From assembly GCF_900101685.1 (NCBI RefSeq), contig NZ_FMZZ01000020.1, positions 27,432 to 91,431 on the forward strand: a stretch of 64,000 nt of DNA. Reading direction: 5' to 3'. The translations under genes and the position numbers were made by a program. This stretch comes from Actinokineospora iranica. GTDB lineage: Bacteria > Actinomycetota > Actinomycetes > Mycobacteriales > Pseudonocardiaceae. The notes beneath the pieces were generated by a model. It saw only the letters and a list, made by a program, of their open reading frames with translations, had not been told where the DNA came from and made no database searches. This document shows, piece after piece, positions 32,282 through 39,421 of this stretch (its first letter is position 1; each line of letters starts with the position of its first letter).

Positions 32282-32758
32282 TCACGCGGTCGCGATGGCG
32301 CGGTAGACGGTGTCCCATGCCGAGATCAAGTTGTCGACGGCTTCGAGGTTGAGCGGAATCGGCTTGAGTTTTTCGCCGTTTCGCCAGTAGGTCATGCGCC
32401 CGTTGTCGAGCGCGAAGACCAGGACGGCGTCCTTATTGGTCCGCTCTCCCCGGAACCGGGTGGCGAGTTCCAAGTCGGTGTGCTCGCCGCGTCTCATTCG
32501 GGTCCGTAGGTACTTCCAGGCGACCAGTGCTCGTCTGGCCTGCTCGGCAGTGATGATCACGGGTTCGAGTTCGCTCTGCTCCAGCCAGGCCCGCATGGTG
32601 CCGTTGCCGAGCGCCTTGATCCACAAGCGCATAGGACGCGCATCCGCGGACCAGTCCACGAAACACTCTTCCACTGACACCGCCCACTCGACACGACTAC
32701 TCCTTATGGAGGTATACACGTCGATTGCGTAACCATCCACCCCGTGTGGGGTGACCAT
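32282..32758 (-). CDS. Hypothetical prophage protein, 158 aa
   Basis: Not recognised. Mixed alpha/beta protein without signal or membrane segment; the centre AWLEQSELEPVIITAEQARRALVAWKYLRTRMRRGEHTD looks helical and charged. The first 25 residues are less compositionally convincing, so a GTG start at about residue 28 (VSVEECFVDW) is possible. It follows the XRE regulator on the same strand by 20 bases and is probably expressed from the lysogen. Confidence 0.6.
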   Translation of the reverse strand: MVTPHGVDGYAIDVYTSIRSSRVEWAVSVEECFVDWSADARPMRLWIKALGNGTMRAWLEQSELEPVIITAEQARRALVAWKYLRTRMRRGEHTDLELATRFRGERTNKDAVLVFALDNGRMTYWRNGEKLKPIPLNLEAVDNLISAWDTVYRAIATA

Positions 32759-32778
32759 TTTTGATCATTTGCGCGGCG

Positions 32779-33204
32779 TCACTCGGCGTTCATGGAGTGG
32801 ACAGCGAGACGTCGCGACAACTCGTCGGTGACCCGGTTCAGTTCGGCTGTCAAACGGTGGAGTTCGGCGGCGAGTTCTCCGTCTGACACCTGGGATAGAT
32901 CATTTCCGGCCACTCTCCGTCCGGGCCTGCTCGGATCGTCTGTGGTGATGCCCACAAGACGCAGCGCCTCGGCGACATCGGCGCCGACCGCACGAGCGAC
33001 CTTCTCGACGGTGAGCTTGGTCGTGCCGACGGGAACCTTCCTGTCCCCGCGCATCATGTAGCCGCGCTCAAGCTGCAATATCTTGCCCTGGCTGACGCCG
33101 GAGCGTCGGGCGGTCGCCGCGATCGACAAGCGAGCCTGCTCTCGGGCGGCTGACAGGTACGGCCCGAGCGGCCAGGGGGGAAGGTCGCTGTCGTCGGCGC
33201 TCAT
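32779..33204 (-). CDS. XRE-family regulator, likely prophage repressor
   Basis: 141 residues from ATG at 33204 (a start at 33240 adds 12). The helix-turn-helix is at about residues 15-70 (SIAATARRSGVSQGKILQLERG), followed by a helical C-terminal part with a heptad-like stretch AAELHRLTAELNRVTDELSRRL, a probable dimerisation coiled coil. Divergent from another XRE gene at 33374, the layout of a temperate-phage switch, so it is the best candidate for the lysogeny repressor. Confidence 0.75.
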   Translation of the reverse strand: MSADDSDLPPWPLGPYLSAAREQARLSIAATARRSGVSQGKILQLERGYMMRGDRKVPVGTTKLTVEKVARAVGADVAEALRLVGITTDDPSRPGRRVAGNDLSQVSDGELAAELHRLTAELNRVTDELSRRLAVHSMNAE

Positions 33205-33373
33205 AGATCGAGTCTGGTCAAACAAACTCGCATCACGCAACCCCGCTCACCATCGGGTTGAGCTGCGAGCGTGACGGGGCGAACACGCGCTGTCCTACAT
33301 AGACGGGCCTCCACCTGCGCATACATCTGCAAACACTTGTGCGATACGAGATTATGCGAATACTGTGCGAGCC
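33205..33373. promoter_or_regulatory. Divergent regulatory region between two XRE genes
   Basis: 169 bases, AT-richer than the surroundings. TGTGCGA occurs at 33339-33345 and 33364-33370, with TATGCGAA between them, i.e. spaced operator-like half-sites upstream of the rightward gene. Probable early-promoter/repressor control region; exact -35/-10 boxes not fixed. Confidence 0.5.
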
Positions 33374-33604
33374 ATGGTCGCTCCACCCATCGACACGTCC
33401 AAGCTGCGCCGCCTGCGCATCACGTCCCGGCGAACTGTGACCCAGCTCGCCGCGGACGCCGGGTGCACCAAGGGCGCTTTGTCCGCTATCGAACACGGCC
33501 GCCGTCGGCCGAGCCCGGCCCTGCTCGGTCGACTCGCCGACGCCCTCGGCATTGACCCCGGCGAGTTGCTGCTGCCGGACGACTCCACCGCGCAGGCGTC
33601 ATGA
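33374..33604 (+). CDS. XRE-family regulator, Cro-like
   Basis: 76 residues from ATG at 33374. Single helix-turn-helix domain: LRRLRITSRRTVTQLAADAGCTKGALSAIEHGRRRPSPALLGRLADALGI, with no other domain. A short rightward XRE gene opposite a leftward one resembles Cro opposite CI. First gene of the early rightward operon. Confidence 0.8.
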   Translation: MVAPPIDTSKLRRLRITSRRTVTQLAADAGCTKGALSAIEHGRRRPSPALLGRLADALGIDPGELLLPDDSTAQAS

Positions 33605-33651
33605 ACACCACCATCGACAACGACAAGCCCGACGCCGGGGGTGCGCGATGA
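33601..33651 (+). CDS. Possible 16-residue coupled peptide
   Basis: Reads MNTTIDNDKPDAGGAR. Its ATG overlaps the stop of the preceding XRE gene (ATGA) and its stop overlaps the start of the next gene (ATGA), so it exactly fills the gap. It may be a real peptide or a device to couple translation. Confidence 0.4.
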   Translation: MNTTIDNDKPDAGGAR

Positions 33652-34034
33652 CCGCGACCACGGTGAACGGGGTTCGGGTGGTCGACGACCGCCCGACCAA
33701 CGCGCAGATGCGCGACCGGGCAGGCAACCCGATCCTGTGGCAGCAGACCCGCACTCTGGTTCTCGCCGACGGCCGGACCGTCTACGGGTGCGCGCACTGC
33801 GACTACACCTCGAACAACGTGCGCTCGATCCGCCCGCACCTCAACCGGCACCGCGCCGACGCCGCCCCGCGGGTCGACCTCGGCGAACTCGGCGGGCTCA
33901 CCCTCGCCGAGGCGGTCGCTCGGCTCGCCGAGCACGACCGGGTCGCCGGCGAGCGCGCCGAGTGGAAGCAGCGGGCGCTCGCCGCCGAACGGGCGCTGTC
34001 GACACTGCGCGCCGCCCTGCGGGGTGTCACGTGA
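33648..34034 (+). CDS. Small early phage protein with C2H2-like zinc finger
   Basis: 128 residues. Residues 44-66 read YGCAHCDYTSNNVRSIRPHLNRH, a Cys2-His2 zinc finger spacing. The C-terminal third is a charged helix (LAEHDRVAGERAEWKQRALAAERAL). Function unknown. Starts with ATGA overlap to the previous small frame and ends with GTGA overlap to the next gene. Confidence 0.7.
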   Translation: MTATTVNGVRVVDDRPTNAQMRDRAGNPILWQQTRTLVLADGRTVYGCAHCDYTSNNVRSIRPHLNRHRADAAPRVDLGELGGLTLAEAVARLAEHDRVAGERAEWKQRALAAERALSTLRAALRGVT

Positions 34035-34291
34035 CGACCGCCCTCGTCCCTACCGGCCTGGTGCTCGTCTGTTGCGGCGAGCACCGGGCGAGCGGCTGCT
34101 GCGATGTCGACGACTGCGCGCCGTGCTGCCCGGAGTGCCCGACCTGCGTTGTCGTGCAGGCCCGCGCCCCGGCGCAGCGCGCGGCCGACGCCGCTGCGCA
34201 CCGCGACCTGTTACTCGCGCTCGCGGCGTGGGCCGCAGACATCGGGGAGGGGGCGCCGCCATGGCCGACGACGTCGACCAGCTCGCCTTAG
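34031..34291 (+). CDS. Cysteine-rich small early phage protein
   Basis: 86 residues from GTG at 34031. The N-terminal half has ten cysteines in about 35 residues (VCCGEH, CCDVDDCAPCCPECPTC), suggesting a compact zinc-binding fold. Function unknown. The 3' end overlaps the next gene by 31 bases in another frame. Confidence 0.6.
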   Translation: MTTALVPTGLVLVCCGEHRASGCCDVDDCAPCCPECPTCVVVQARAPAQRAADAAAHRDLLLALAAWAADIGEGAPPWPTTSTSSP

Positions 34292-34608
34292 CGTTGGCCG
34301 ACCGCCGCGCCGGGCAGCAGGCGAACCTCGCCGCGGCCACCGCCGGGCACCGGCGCTACCGCGAGGCCGTCGAAGCTGTGCTCGCCGACCTGGTCGCCAC
34401 CGGGCACCCGTTCACCGCCGACGACGTGCGCCAGGCCGTTCCCGCGGATGCCGAGGCCGAGGCGCACTCGCCGAACGTGCTGCCGTCGGTGCTCGGCACG
34501 TGGGCCGCGCGCCGGGTGATCGTCCCGTGCGGGGAGTACCGCAGCCGACGCCGCCCACGTCGCGCGAGCCGTAACCGAGTCTGGATCGGGAACCACCCTA
34601 ACGAGTGA
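34261..34608 (+). CDS. Small early phage protein, winged-helix-like
   Basis: 115 residues from ATG at 34261. YREAVEAVLADLVATGHPFTADDVRQAVPADAEAEAHSPNVLPSVLGTWAARRVIVP resembles the winged-helix domain of small phage DNA-binding proteins, with a basic tail ([13 protein letters not shown]). Likely DNA-binding; role unknown. Followed by a 138-base gap with an operator-like palindrome. Confidence 0.65.
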   Translation: MADDVDQLALALADRRAGQQANLAAATAGHRRYREAVEAVLADLVATGHPFTADDVRQAVPADAEAEAHSPNVLPSVLGTWAARRVIVPCGEYRSRRRPRRASRNRVWIGNHPNE

Positions 34609-34618
34609 TCTTCACGCG

Positions 34619-34635
34619 GGTTGACAACTAGTCAA
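34619..34635. promoter_or_regulatory. Operator-like palindrome GTTGACAACTAGTCAAC
   Basis: The arms GTTGAC and GTCAAC are perfect inverted repeats; the left arm contains a consensus -35 TTGACA, but no matching -10 lies at the right distance. The 9-mer GTTGACAAC is also in the promoter dyad at 46980. Probable binding site for a phage regulator before the replication genes. Confidence 0.5.
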
Positions 34636-34746
34636 CATAACGCGTCCGAACGCCCTTAGCGTCGGATCGACCACAGAAACGCCTGCCCGCCAAGCCTTTT
34701 CGGCTGTTGGCGCGATGGCGCACGCCCTCATTCGAGTGCAGAGGAC

Positions 34747-34959
34747 ATGATGACCACCGCAGTACGCCGCTTGAACCCGCTCACCGTCGAGGCAGCCCTG
34801 CGCGGCCGACGCGCTTACCGCGATCTTCTCGCGCCCGAGGCCGCCGAGGTGCTGCGCATCCTCGCCCGCCGTGGCGACCCGCTCGACCAGGTCGCCGAAC
34901 TGCTCGACGTCGACCCGCACAAGATTGCCGGGCGGCTCACCGCGGCGAGGCCACGGTGA
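34747..34959 (+). CDS. Small phage protein with helix-turn-helix-like core
   Basis: 70 residues, preceded by AGAGGA. EAAEVLRILARRGDPLDQVAELLDVDPHKIAGRLTAAR looks like a short helix-turn-helix. Its stop overlaps the start of the replication initiator by GTGA. Function unknown. Confidence 0.65.
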   Translation: MMTTAVRRLNPLTVEAALRGRRAYRDLLAPEAAEVLRILARRGDPLDQVAELLDVDPHKIAGRLTAARPR

Positions 34960-35828
34960 GCGTTCACGCGCTGCGCTGGGCCGTCGAGCAGAACGCGGGC
35001 GGCCCCATGCCGAAACTCGTGCTGCTCGTGCTCGCCGACCACGCCAACCGGGACGGGCGCGCGACGACCTCGGTCGCCACGTTGGCGCGTGAGACCGAGG
35101 CGTCCGAGCGCACGGTGCGCCGAGCCCTCGACGCGCTCGCCGAGCGCCATCTGATCGCCCGCGCCCGACGCCAGCGCGGCACCGGCGCCGACACCTCGAA
35201 CGTCTACCGACTCACCCTCGACGGTCCACATGAACCGGTCACTGTGACCCCCGCACCCGTCGGTCACAGTGACACCCCTGACGGACAGAGTGACCCCCGC
35301 CCCCGGACACAGGGACACCCCCGGGATGTCACAGCGTCACCCCACGCGGGTGTCACAGTGACACCCCAAGGTGAACCGGAAGTACTGAACCGAACCACAG
35401 AACCGAAAAGCGGCGCCGCCCGTGCGCGAGGCACGACCACCGTCGCCGAACTCTCGGCGACCGCGGTCCGCCCCGACGCCTACCGGCTGGTGTCCGCCTG
35501 GCGCGAGCAGACCGGCGTCGCCTACCGCCCGGCGACCGTCCGAGCGCTGGCCAAAATCGCCGACGGGCTGCTGCGCGACGGCGCCGACCCGACCGCGGTC
35601 CGGGCCGCGCTCGACGAGTGGCACCGGCGACCCGACGCCCGCCCCGGCCTGCTCCCCCACCTCTACGACGACGCCGTCAAGGCCGCCCACCACAACCGGA
35701 ACCCACCGGGCCGTCCGGCAGCGCGTTCGGGCCGCGGGGACAAGGTCCGCGGCTGGCTCGCCCTCGCCGACGTCGACAAGCACGGCCACGTCGAGCCCGG
35801 CCGGCTCGCTGTCGAGGGGGCGCGGTGA
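34956..35828 (+). CDS. Phage replication initiator, helix-turn-helix
   Basis: 290 residues from GTG at 34956. N-terminal winged-helix domain (HALRWAVEQNAGGPMPKLVLLVLADHAN ... LARETEASERTVRRALDAL) like phage O/DnaD-type initiators. The middle (about residues 92-145) is a low-complexity linker whose DNA is six direct repeats. The C-terminal domain (DAYRLVSAWREQTGVAYRP to the end) has tryptophan-rich helices. As in lambda O, the origin is expected inside the gene. It is followed, with GTGA overlap, by a loader-like gene. Confidence 0.75.
   Translation: MSVHALRWAVEQNAGGPMPKLVLLVLADHANRDGRATTSVATLARETEASERTVRRALDALAERHLIARARRQRGTGADTSNVYRLTLDGPHEPVTVTPAPVGHSDTPDGQSDPRPRTQGHPRDVTASPHAGVTVTPQGEPEVLNRTTEPKSGAARARGTTTVAELSATAVRPDAYRLVSAWREQTGVAYRPATVRALAKIADGLLRDGADPTAVRAALDEWHRRPDARPGLLPHLYDDAVKAAHHNRNPPGRPAARSGRGDKVRGWLALADVDKHGHVEPGRLAVEGAR
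35237..35370. repeat. Six iterons inside the replication gene (probable phage origin)
   Basis: Repeats at 35237, 35262, 35283, 35305, 35327 and 35351, spaced 21-25 bases (about two helical turns). Consensus GGTCACAGTGACACCCC; the core GTCACAGTGAC is itself palindromic. Iterons in the linker of an initiator gene are the arrangement of lambdoid origins. Confidence 0.75.
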
Positions 35829-36352
35829 ACCGGCAGGAGGTCGCGACTCTGCTCGGCGCCGCCTCGGCCGTCGACCCGAAGGTGCCCCAACCCGACCCCG
35901 ACGTGCTCGACATGTGGGCCGCGATCCTCGACGACGTGCCCGCCGAAGTCGGTGCCGACGCCGTGCGCGAGCACTACCGCCACCACGCCGAGACCGTCAT
36001 GCCCGCCGACATCGTCGAGCACTGGCGCGCCGTCCGCCGCGACGCCACCGAACGCCGACACCGCGCCGAGCTGACCGCCCGCGCCCGCCAGCTCGACGAG
36101 AACGGGCTCCGCGCCATCCGCGACGGCATCACCCGCGTCAGCGCCGCGCTCGCCGCCGCCCGCGGCATCGACCCCGAGCACGCCGAAGCCGACGCCCGCC
36201 GAGCCTTCCTCGCCGTCCCGTGCCCCTACTGCCGCGCTCAACCAGGAGACCGATGCACCGGCCCCGGCGGTCGCCCGCTCACCAAGACCACCGCCCACCC
36301 CGCGCGCCTCGACGCCGCGTTCGCCGCCATGACCAACCAGGGGAACCAGTGA
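35825..36352 (+). CDS. Replisome loader-like phage protein with zinc motif
   Basis: 175 residues from GTG at 35825. The N-terminal part (VLDMWAAILDDVPAEVGADAVREHYRHHAETVMPADIVEHWR) resembles the small helicase-loader or replisome-organiser proteins that follow initiators in phages. The C-terminal CPYCRAQPGDRCTGPGGRPL is a two-Cys-pair zinc motif common in actinophage proteins. Overlaps both neighbours by four bases. Confidence 0.65.
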   Translation: MNRQEVATLLGAASAVDPKVPQPDPDVLDMWAAILDDVPAEVGADAVREHYRHHAETVMPADIVEHWRAVRRDATERRHRAELTARARQLDENGLRAIRDGITRVSAALAAARGIDPEHAEADARRAFLAVPCPYCRAQPGDRCTGPGGRPLTKTTAHPARLDAAFAAMTNQGNQ

Positions 36353-36792
36353 TCAACCACGACGACAGCGGGCGCGACCGGTCGGCAGCGTCGCCGCGCG
36401 TGCGCGCGGGCGACGCGCCGACCTCCTACACACTGCTGCTGCCCTACCGCCGTCCGCCGCTCACCGCGAACCAGCGTCACCACTGGGGCCGCCGCGCTCG
36501 GCTGACCGCCGAGGTTCGCCGCGACACCGCGACGCTTGCCCGCTCGCTGAGTGTGCCCGCGCTCGGCCGCTGCTCGGTCCGGCTGGTCTGGACCGTCACC
36601 GACCGTCGCCGCCGCGACGCCGACAACCTCGTGCCCACCCTCAAAGCGTGCGCCGACGGGTTGGTCGACGCCCGCGTCGTCGTCGACGACGTGCCCGCGC
36701 TCATGGTCAAGCACATGCCCGAGATCGTGCTCGGCGAGCGCGCCGCCCTGGCGCTCGTCGTCGAGCCCCTGCCCGCCGGGGGTGCGCGGTGA
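36349..36792 (+). CDS. RusA-like Holliday junction resolvase
   Basis: 147 residues. The signature RRRDADNLVPTLKACADGLVDARVVVDD holds the three conserved aspartates (D-x-D-N ... D) that bind the metal in RusA endonucleases, and PPLTANQRHHWGRRARLTAEV is the family start. It cuts branched DNA during phage replication and packaging. The first 25 residues before this are a variable extension. Confidence 0.88.
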   Translation: MINHDDSGRDRSAASPRVRAGDAPTSYTLLLPYRRPPLTANQRHHWGRRARLTAEVRRDTATLARSLSVPALGRCSVRLVWTVTDRRRRDADNLVPTLKACADGLVDARVVVDDVPALMVKHMPEIVLGERAALALVVEPLPAGGAR

Positions 36793-37823
36793 GAATCGGC
36801 TCGCTGTTCAGCGGGTACAGCGGTCTCGACCTCGGGGTGCGGGCCGTGCTCGGCGGGTCGGTCGTCTGGCACGCCGAGGTCGACACCGCCGCGTCGCTCG
36901 TGCTCGCCCATCGGTGGCCCGGGGTGCCGAACCTCGGTGACATCACCGGCGTGAACTGGTCGCAGGCCGCCCCGGTCGACGTGCTCGTCGGTGGGTTCCC
37001 CTGCCAGGACGTCAGCAGCGCGGGCAAGCGGGTCGGTCTGCGCCCCGGCAGCCGCTCGGGGTTGTGGTCCCAGATGGCCTACGCCGTGAGCGTCCTGCGT
37101 CCGCGGCTGGTCGTCGCCGAGAACGTTCGGGGGTTGCTCAGTGCACCGGCCACTAGCCAGATGGAACCCTGCCCGTGGTGTCTGGGAGACCACGCACCCC
37201 ATGCTGTGCGGGCACTCGGCGCCGTACTCGGCGACCTGGCCGACCTCGGGTACGACGCGGCGTGGTGTGGCCTACCCGCTTCCGCCGTGGGAGCACCCCA
37301 CAACAGATTCCGGGTCTTCGTCGCTGCTTCCGACACCGCGGGCGAGCGACACGGGGACGCCTGGCCGACGCGCCGGCGAGGGCTATCGGCCGCCGCTGTC
37401 GCAGGTGATCTTCGAGCGCCTGCCCGCGGCCGAGGCAGCGGGCGCGGCGACCTTGATGCCCACTCCGACGGCGCTGGACGCCAAGGCATCGACCAGGAAG
37501 GCCACCGGAACCCGGGCGACGCTCACCGACGCGGCTCGACTGATTGGGGCGACTACACCCCCGCCATCCGACGATGGGAACGGCGGCTAGGCCGACCAGC
37601 GCCCGCCCCGATAACCACCGGACACCACGGCGCCCGCGTGCTCGACCCGGCATTCGTCGAGTGGATGCAAGGCGCCCCCGAAGGGTGGGTGACCCACGTC
37701 CCCGGCCTGTCCCGCACGGCAATGCTCCGTGTGCTCGGAAACGGCGTGATCCCGCACCAAGCCGCCGCCGCGCTGCCATGGCTGCTCGACACCCTCGCCG
37801 CACCAGTCGAACAGGCCGCGTGA
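36789..37823 (+). CDS. DNA cytosine-5 methyltransferase
   Basis: 344 residues from GTG at 36789. Motif I RIGSLFSGYSGLDLGVRAVL binds S-adenosylmethionine, motif IV GGFPCQDVSSAG contains the catalytic Cys, motif VI is VVAENVRGLL, and the last motifs (LRVLGNGVIPHQAAAALPWLL) are near the end. Probably protects phage DNA from host restriction. Residues about 180-255 are low-complexity (GERHGDAWPTRRRG ... HRNPGDAHRRG) and replace the target-recognition domain; the same DNA also has an open frame at 37141-37590 that reads LLPTPRASD and LMPTPTALDAK (see findings). Confidence 0.88.
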   Translation: MRIGSLFSGYSGLDLGVRAVLGGSVVWHAEVDTAASLVLAHRWPGVPNLGDITGVNWSQAAPVDVLVGGFPCQDVSSAGKRVGLRPGSRSGLWSQMAYAVSVLRPRLVVAENVRGLLSAPATSQMEPCPWCLGDHAPHAVRALGAVLGDLADLGYDAAWCGLPASAVGAPHNRFRVFVAASDTAGERHGDAWPTRRRGLSAAAVAGDLRAPARGRGSGRGDLDAHSDGAGRQGIDQEGHRNPGDAHRRGSTDWGDYTPAIRRWERRLGRPAPAPITTGHHGARVLDPAFVEWMQGAPEGWVTHVPGLSRTAMLRVLGNGVIPHQAAAALPWLLDTLAAPVEQAA

Positions 37824-38020
37824 TGGACGCCGACACCCGCCACGAGCTGTCCACAGTGGCCATTGCCGTGCACCGTGCGCTCACCCACCACCAACGCCGC
37901 GACGAACACGACGCCGACCTCGCCAACGCCCCACGCGTCACGTACTCACCGATCACCCGCGCCCTCGACGACGCGCTCGACACCCTGCGGAGGCTGCTCG
38001 ATGACGCTGCGTCTGCCTGA
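37823..38020 (+). CDS. Small phage protein, 65 aa
   Basis: ATG at 37823 shares its first base with the methyltransferase stop (TGATG). Two amphipathic helices (LSTVAIAVHRALTHHQRRDEHD and ITRALDDALDTLRRLLDDAA). Not recognised. Its 3' end overlaps the WhiB-like gene by 20 bases in another frame. Confidence 0.6.
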   Translation: MDADTRHELSTVAIAVHRALTHHQRRDEHDADLANAPRVTYSPITRALDDALDTLRRLLDDAASA

Positions 38021-38528
38021 ATGGCACGCACGGGCCGCCTGCCGGGGGCGGATCGACCTCGATTTCGTCGAGCCCGGCGAGCAGCTCGCCGAGTGCCTCG
38101 CCCTGTGCGCCGCGTGCCCGGTCGCCGAGCAGTGCCTCGCCGAGGCCCTCGACGCGGGCGAAGCGTGGGGCATCCGCGGAGGACTCGACGCCGACCAGCG
38201 CGAAAAGCTCGCCGAGCAGACCGGCCACCCCGCACCCGTGATCAAACCCGCGCACGGCACGAACTCCCGCTACGCCAAACACGGGTGCCGCTGCGACCTC
38301 TGCCGCGAGGCCCACACCGCCTACGACCGGCAACGCCGCGAACGCAACCGAGCACGAGCACGAGCGGGCGACCCATGGGTGCGGCCGATCGCGCTCGCCG
38401 CGCCGATGCGCACCGGCCGCAGATGGACCGGAGCCGGGCAGTACGTCTTGCCTCTACCCGGCGTACCGGCACCTGACCAGGTCGAGGCCGGTTCCGGCCT
38501 GGTCGAACTGGTCGCCGTCGCAGCGTGA
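38001..38528 (+). CDS. WhiB-like regulator with extra Cys-rich domain
   Basis: 175 residues from ATG at 38001. Residues 8-60 are a WhiB iron-sulfur domain: Cys in ARAACRG, then CLALCAACPVAEQCLAEAL gives the C-x2-C-x5-C set, and WGIRGGLD is the WhiB GVWGG-like turn. After it, HGTNSRYAKHGCRCDLCREAHTAYDRQRRERNRARARA is a separate motif seen in many small actinophage proteins (HGT..GCRC..CR), with a basic tail. Phage WhiB proteins can repress host WhiB regulators and affect superinfection; that role is inference here. Confidence 0.82.
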   Translation: MTLRLPEWHARAACRGRIDLDFVEPGEQLAECLALCAACPVAEQCLAEALDAGEAWGIRGGLDADQREKLAEQTGHPAPVIKPAHGTNSRYAKHGCRCDLCREAHTAYDRQRRERNRARARAGDPWVRPIALAAPMRTGRRWTGAGQYVLPLPGVPAPDQVEAGSGLVELVAVAA

Positions 38529-38646
38529 TCGGTGACCGAACGACATGGTGACAGGCACCGTGTCACCTGAAATGAGCAGCGCGAACCCCAGTGCGGCGAA
38601 CGGGAAGTCGGTAACGTCCCCGGCGGGACGACGTCAAGGGGGAGAC

Positions 38647-38982
38647 GTGAACGAGGACTACCAGCAGCGCGCCTATCACGCGCTCGTGCGCGCCATGGTC
38701 CAGTTCGCCGACCCGGTGAACTGCCGGGAAGCCCACCCACACGACGACACTGTCGAGTGCACCCGGTCACGGGCACACCAAGAGGTCTACCGAACCCCGC
38801 ACCGCGACGAGAACGATGTCGAGTGGTTCTCGGCGTACTGCCGCTGCGCCTTCGTCATCCGCCGCGATGAGCCGTGCGGCCAGTGCGGCGGAAGCCGTCG
38901 CCTACTGCTCGACCACCTGCCCGACGTCGAGCCCGCCGTCAACGTCCTCGACGACCGGGTACCGGACACGACCACGGCTTGA
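38647..38982 (+). CDS. Hypothetical phage protein with cysteine pairs
   Basis: 111 residues from GTG at 38647, just after AAGGGGGAG; the frame opens upstream at 38545 without a ribosome site. Cysteines at NCREAH, VECTR, YCRCAF and PCGQCGGSRRLLLD suggest zinc binding. Last gene of the early rightward block before an AT-richer gap. Unrecognised. Confidence 0.6.
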   Translation: MNEDYQQRAYHALVRAMVQFADPVNCREAHPHDDTVECTRSRAHQEVYRTPHRDENDVEWFSAYCRCAFVIRRDEPCGQCGGSRRLLLDHLPDVEPAVNVLDDRVPDTTTA

Positions 38983-39004
38983 CCGCAAGCGCTCCATCCA
39001 CCTA

Positions 39005-39058
39005 GGCGAACAGCTAGCCGAGTGCCTCGCCCTTCTTCGCAGCGTGCCCGGTCGCCGA
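39005..39058 (+). pseudogene. Fragment of a second whiB-like gene
   Basis: 54 bases closely match 38076-38130 inside the intact WhiB-like gene (GAGTGCCTCGCCCT and GCGTGCCCGGTCGCCGA shared), encoding GEQLAECLALLRSVPGRRL in place of GEQLAECLALCAACPVAEQ. The cysteines are lost and no full gene surrounds it, so it is a decayed partial duplicate. Confidence 0.65.
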
Positions 39059-39421
39059 CTACACCACGAACAGAACCAAATGGTTCTCTACTGCGGATGC
39101 GGGCCGCCAGTTCCACAAACAGGGCCGAGTACGACCACGCACCAACGACGAATGGGCACCCGTCGGGCAGCAAGCCCAACGCGCGAACGGCGTAGTAAAT
39201 CATCTAACTCGGCAACGCCAAAATCTTACATTTCCTACATTTCGTACATTTCCTCGCCAAGACAGGTGCACATCTACGCTCAATTTGCATTTTATCTTGC
39301 TAGATAACCCCTTGAGCACAGGTGGCCTGACCAGGCCATATAGGTGAGACGGGTACAGTGGTGAGGCAACAAACAGGGAGCGGGCCGGTGTGCTAGCACC
39401 GGCCCGCCCGTCCGCGGTGGG
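39059..39421. other. AT-richer gap with tandem 9-mers
   Basis: No supported gene. It contains three exact tandem 9-base repeats TACATTTC(C/G) at 39227-39253, a small inverted repeat TTATC..GATAA at 39293-39308, a palindrome GGCCTGACCAGGCC at 39324-39337, and a terminator-like hairpin GCGGGCCGGTG/CACCGGCCCGC at 39379-39407. This is the boundary between early and late gene blocks. Confidence 0.5.

Noticed and set aside
34620..34650. Sigma-70 type promoter starting from TTGACA at 34620
   Set aside because: No acceptable -10 hexamer at 16-19 bases; kept only as an operator-like palindrome.
35237..35370. CRISPR array
   Set aside because: Repeats are short, degenerate, inside a coding region and have spacers of only a few bases; iterons fit better. 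No array elsewhere.
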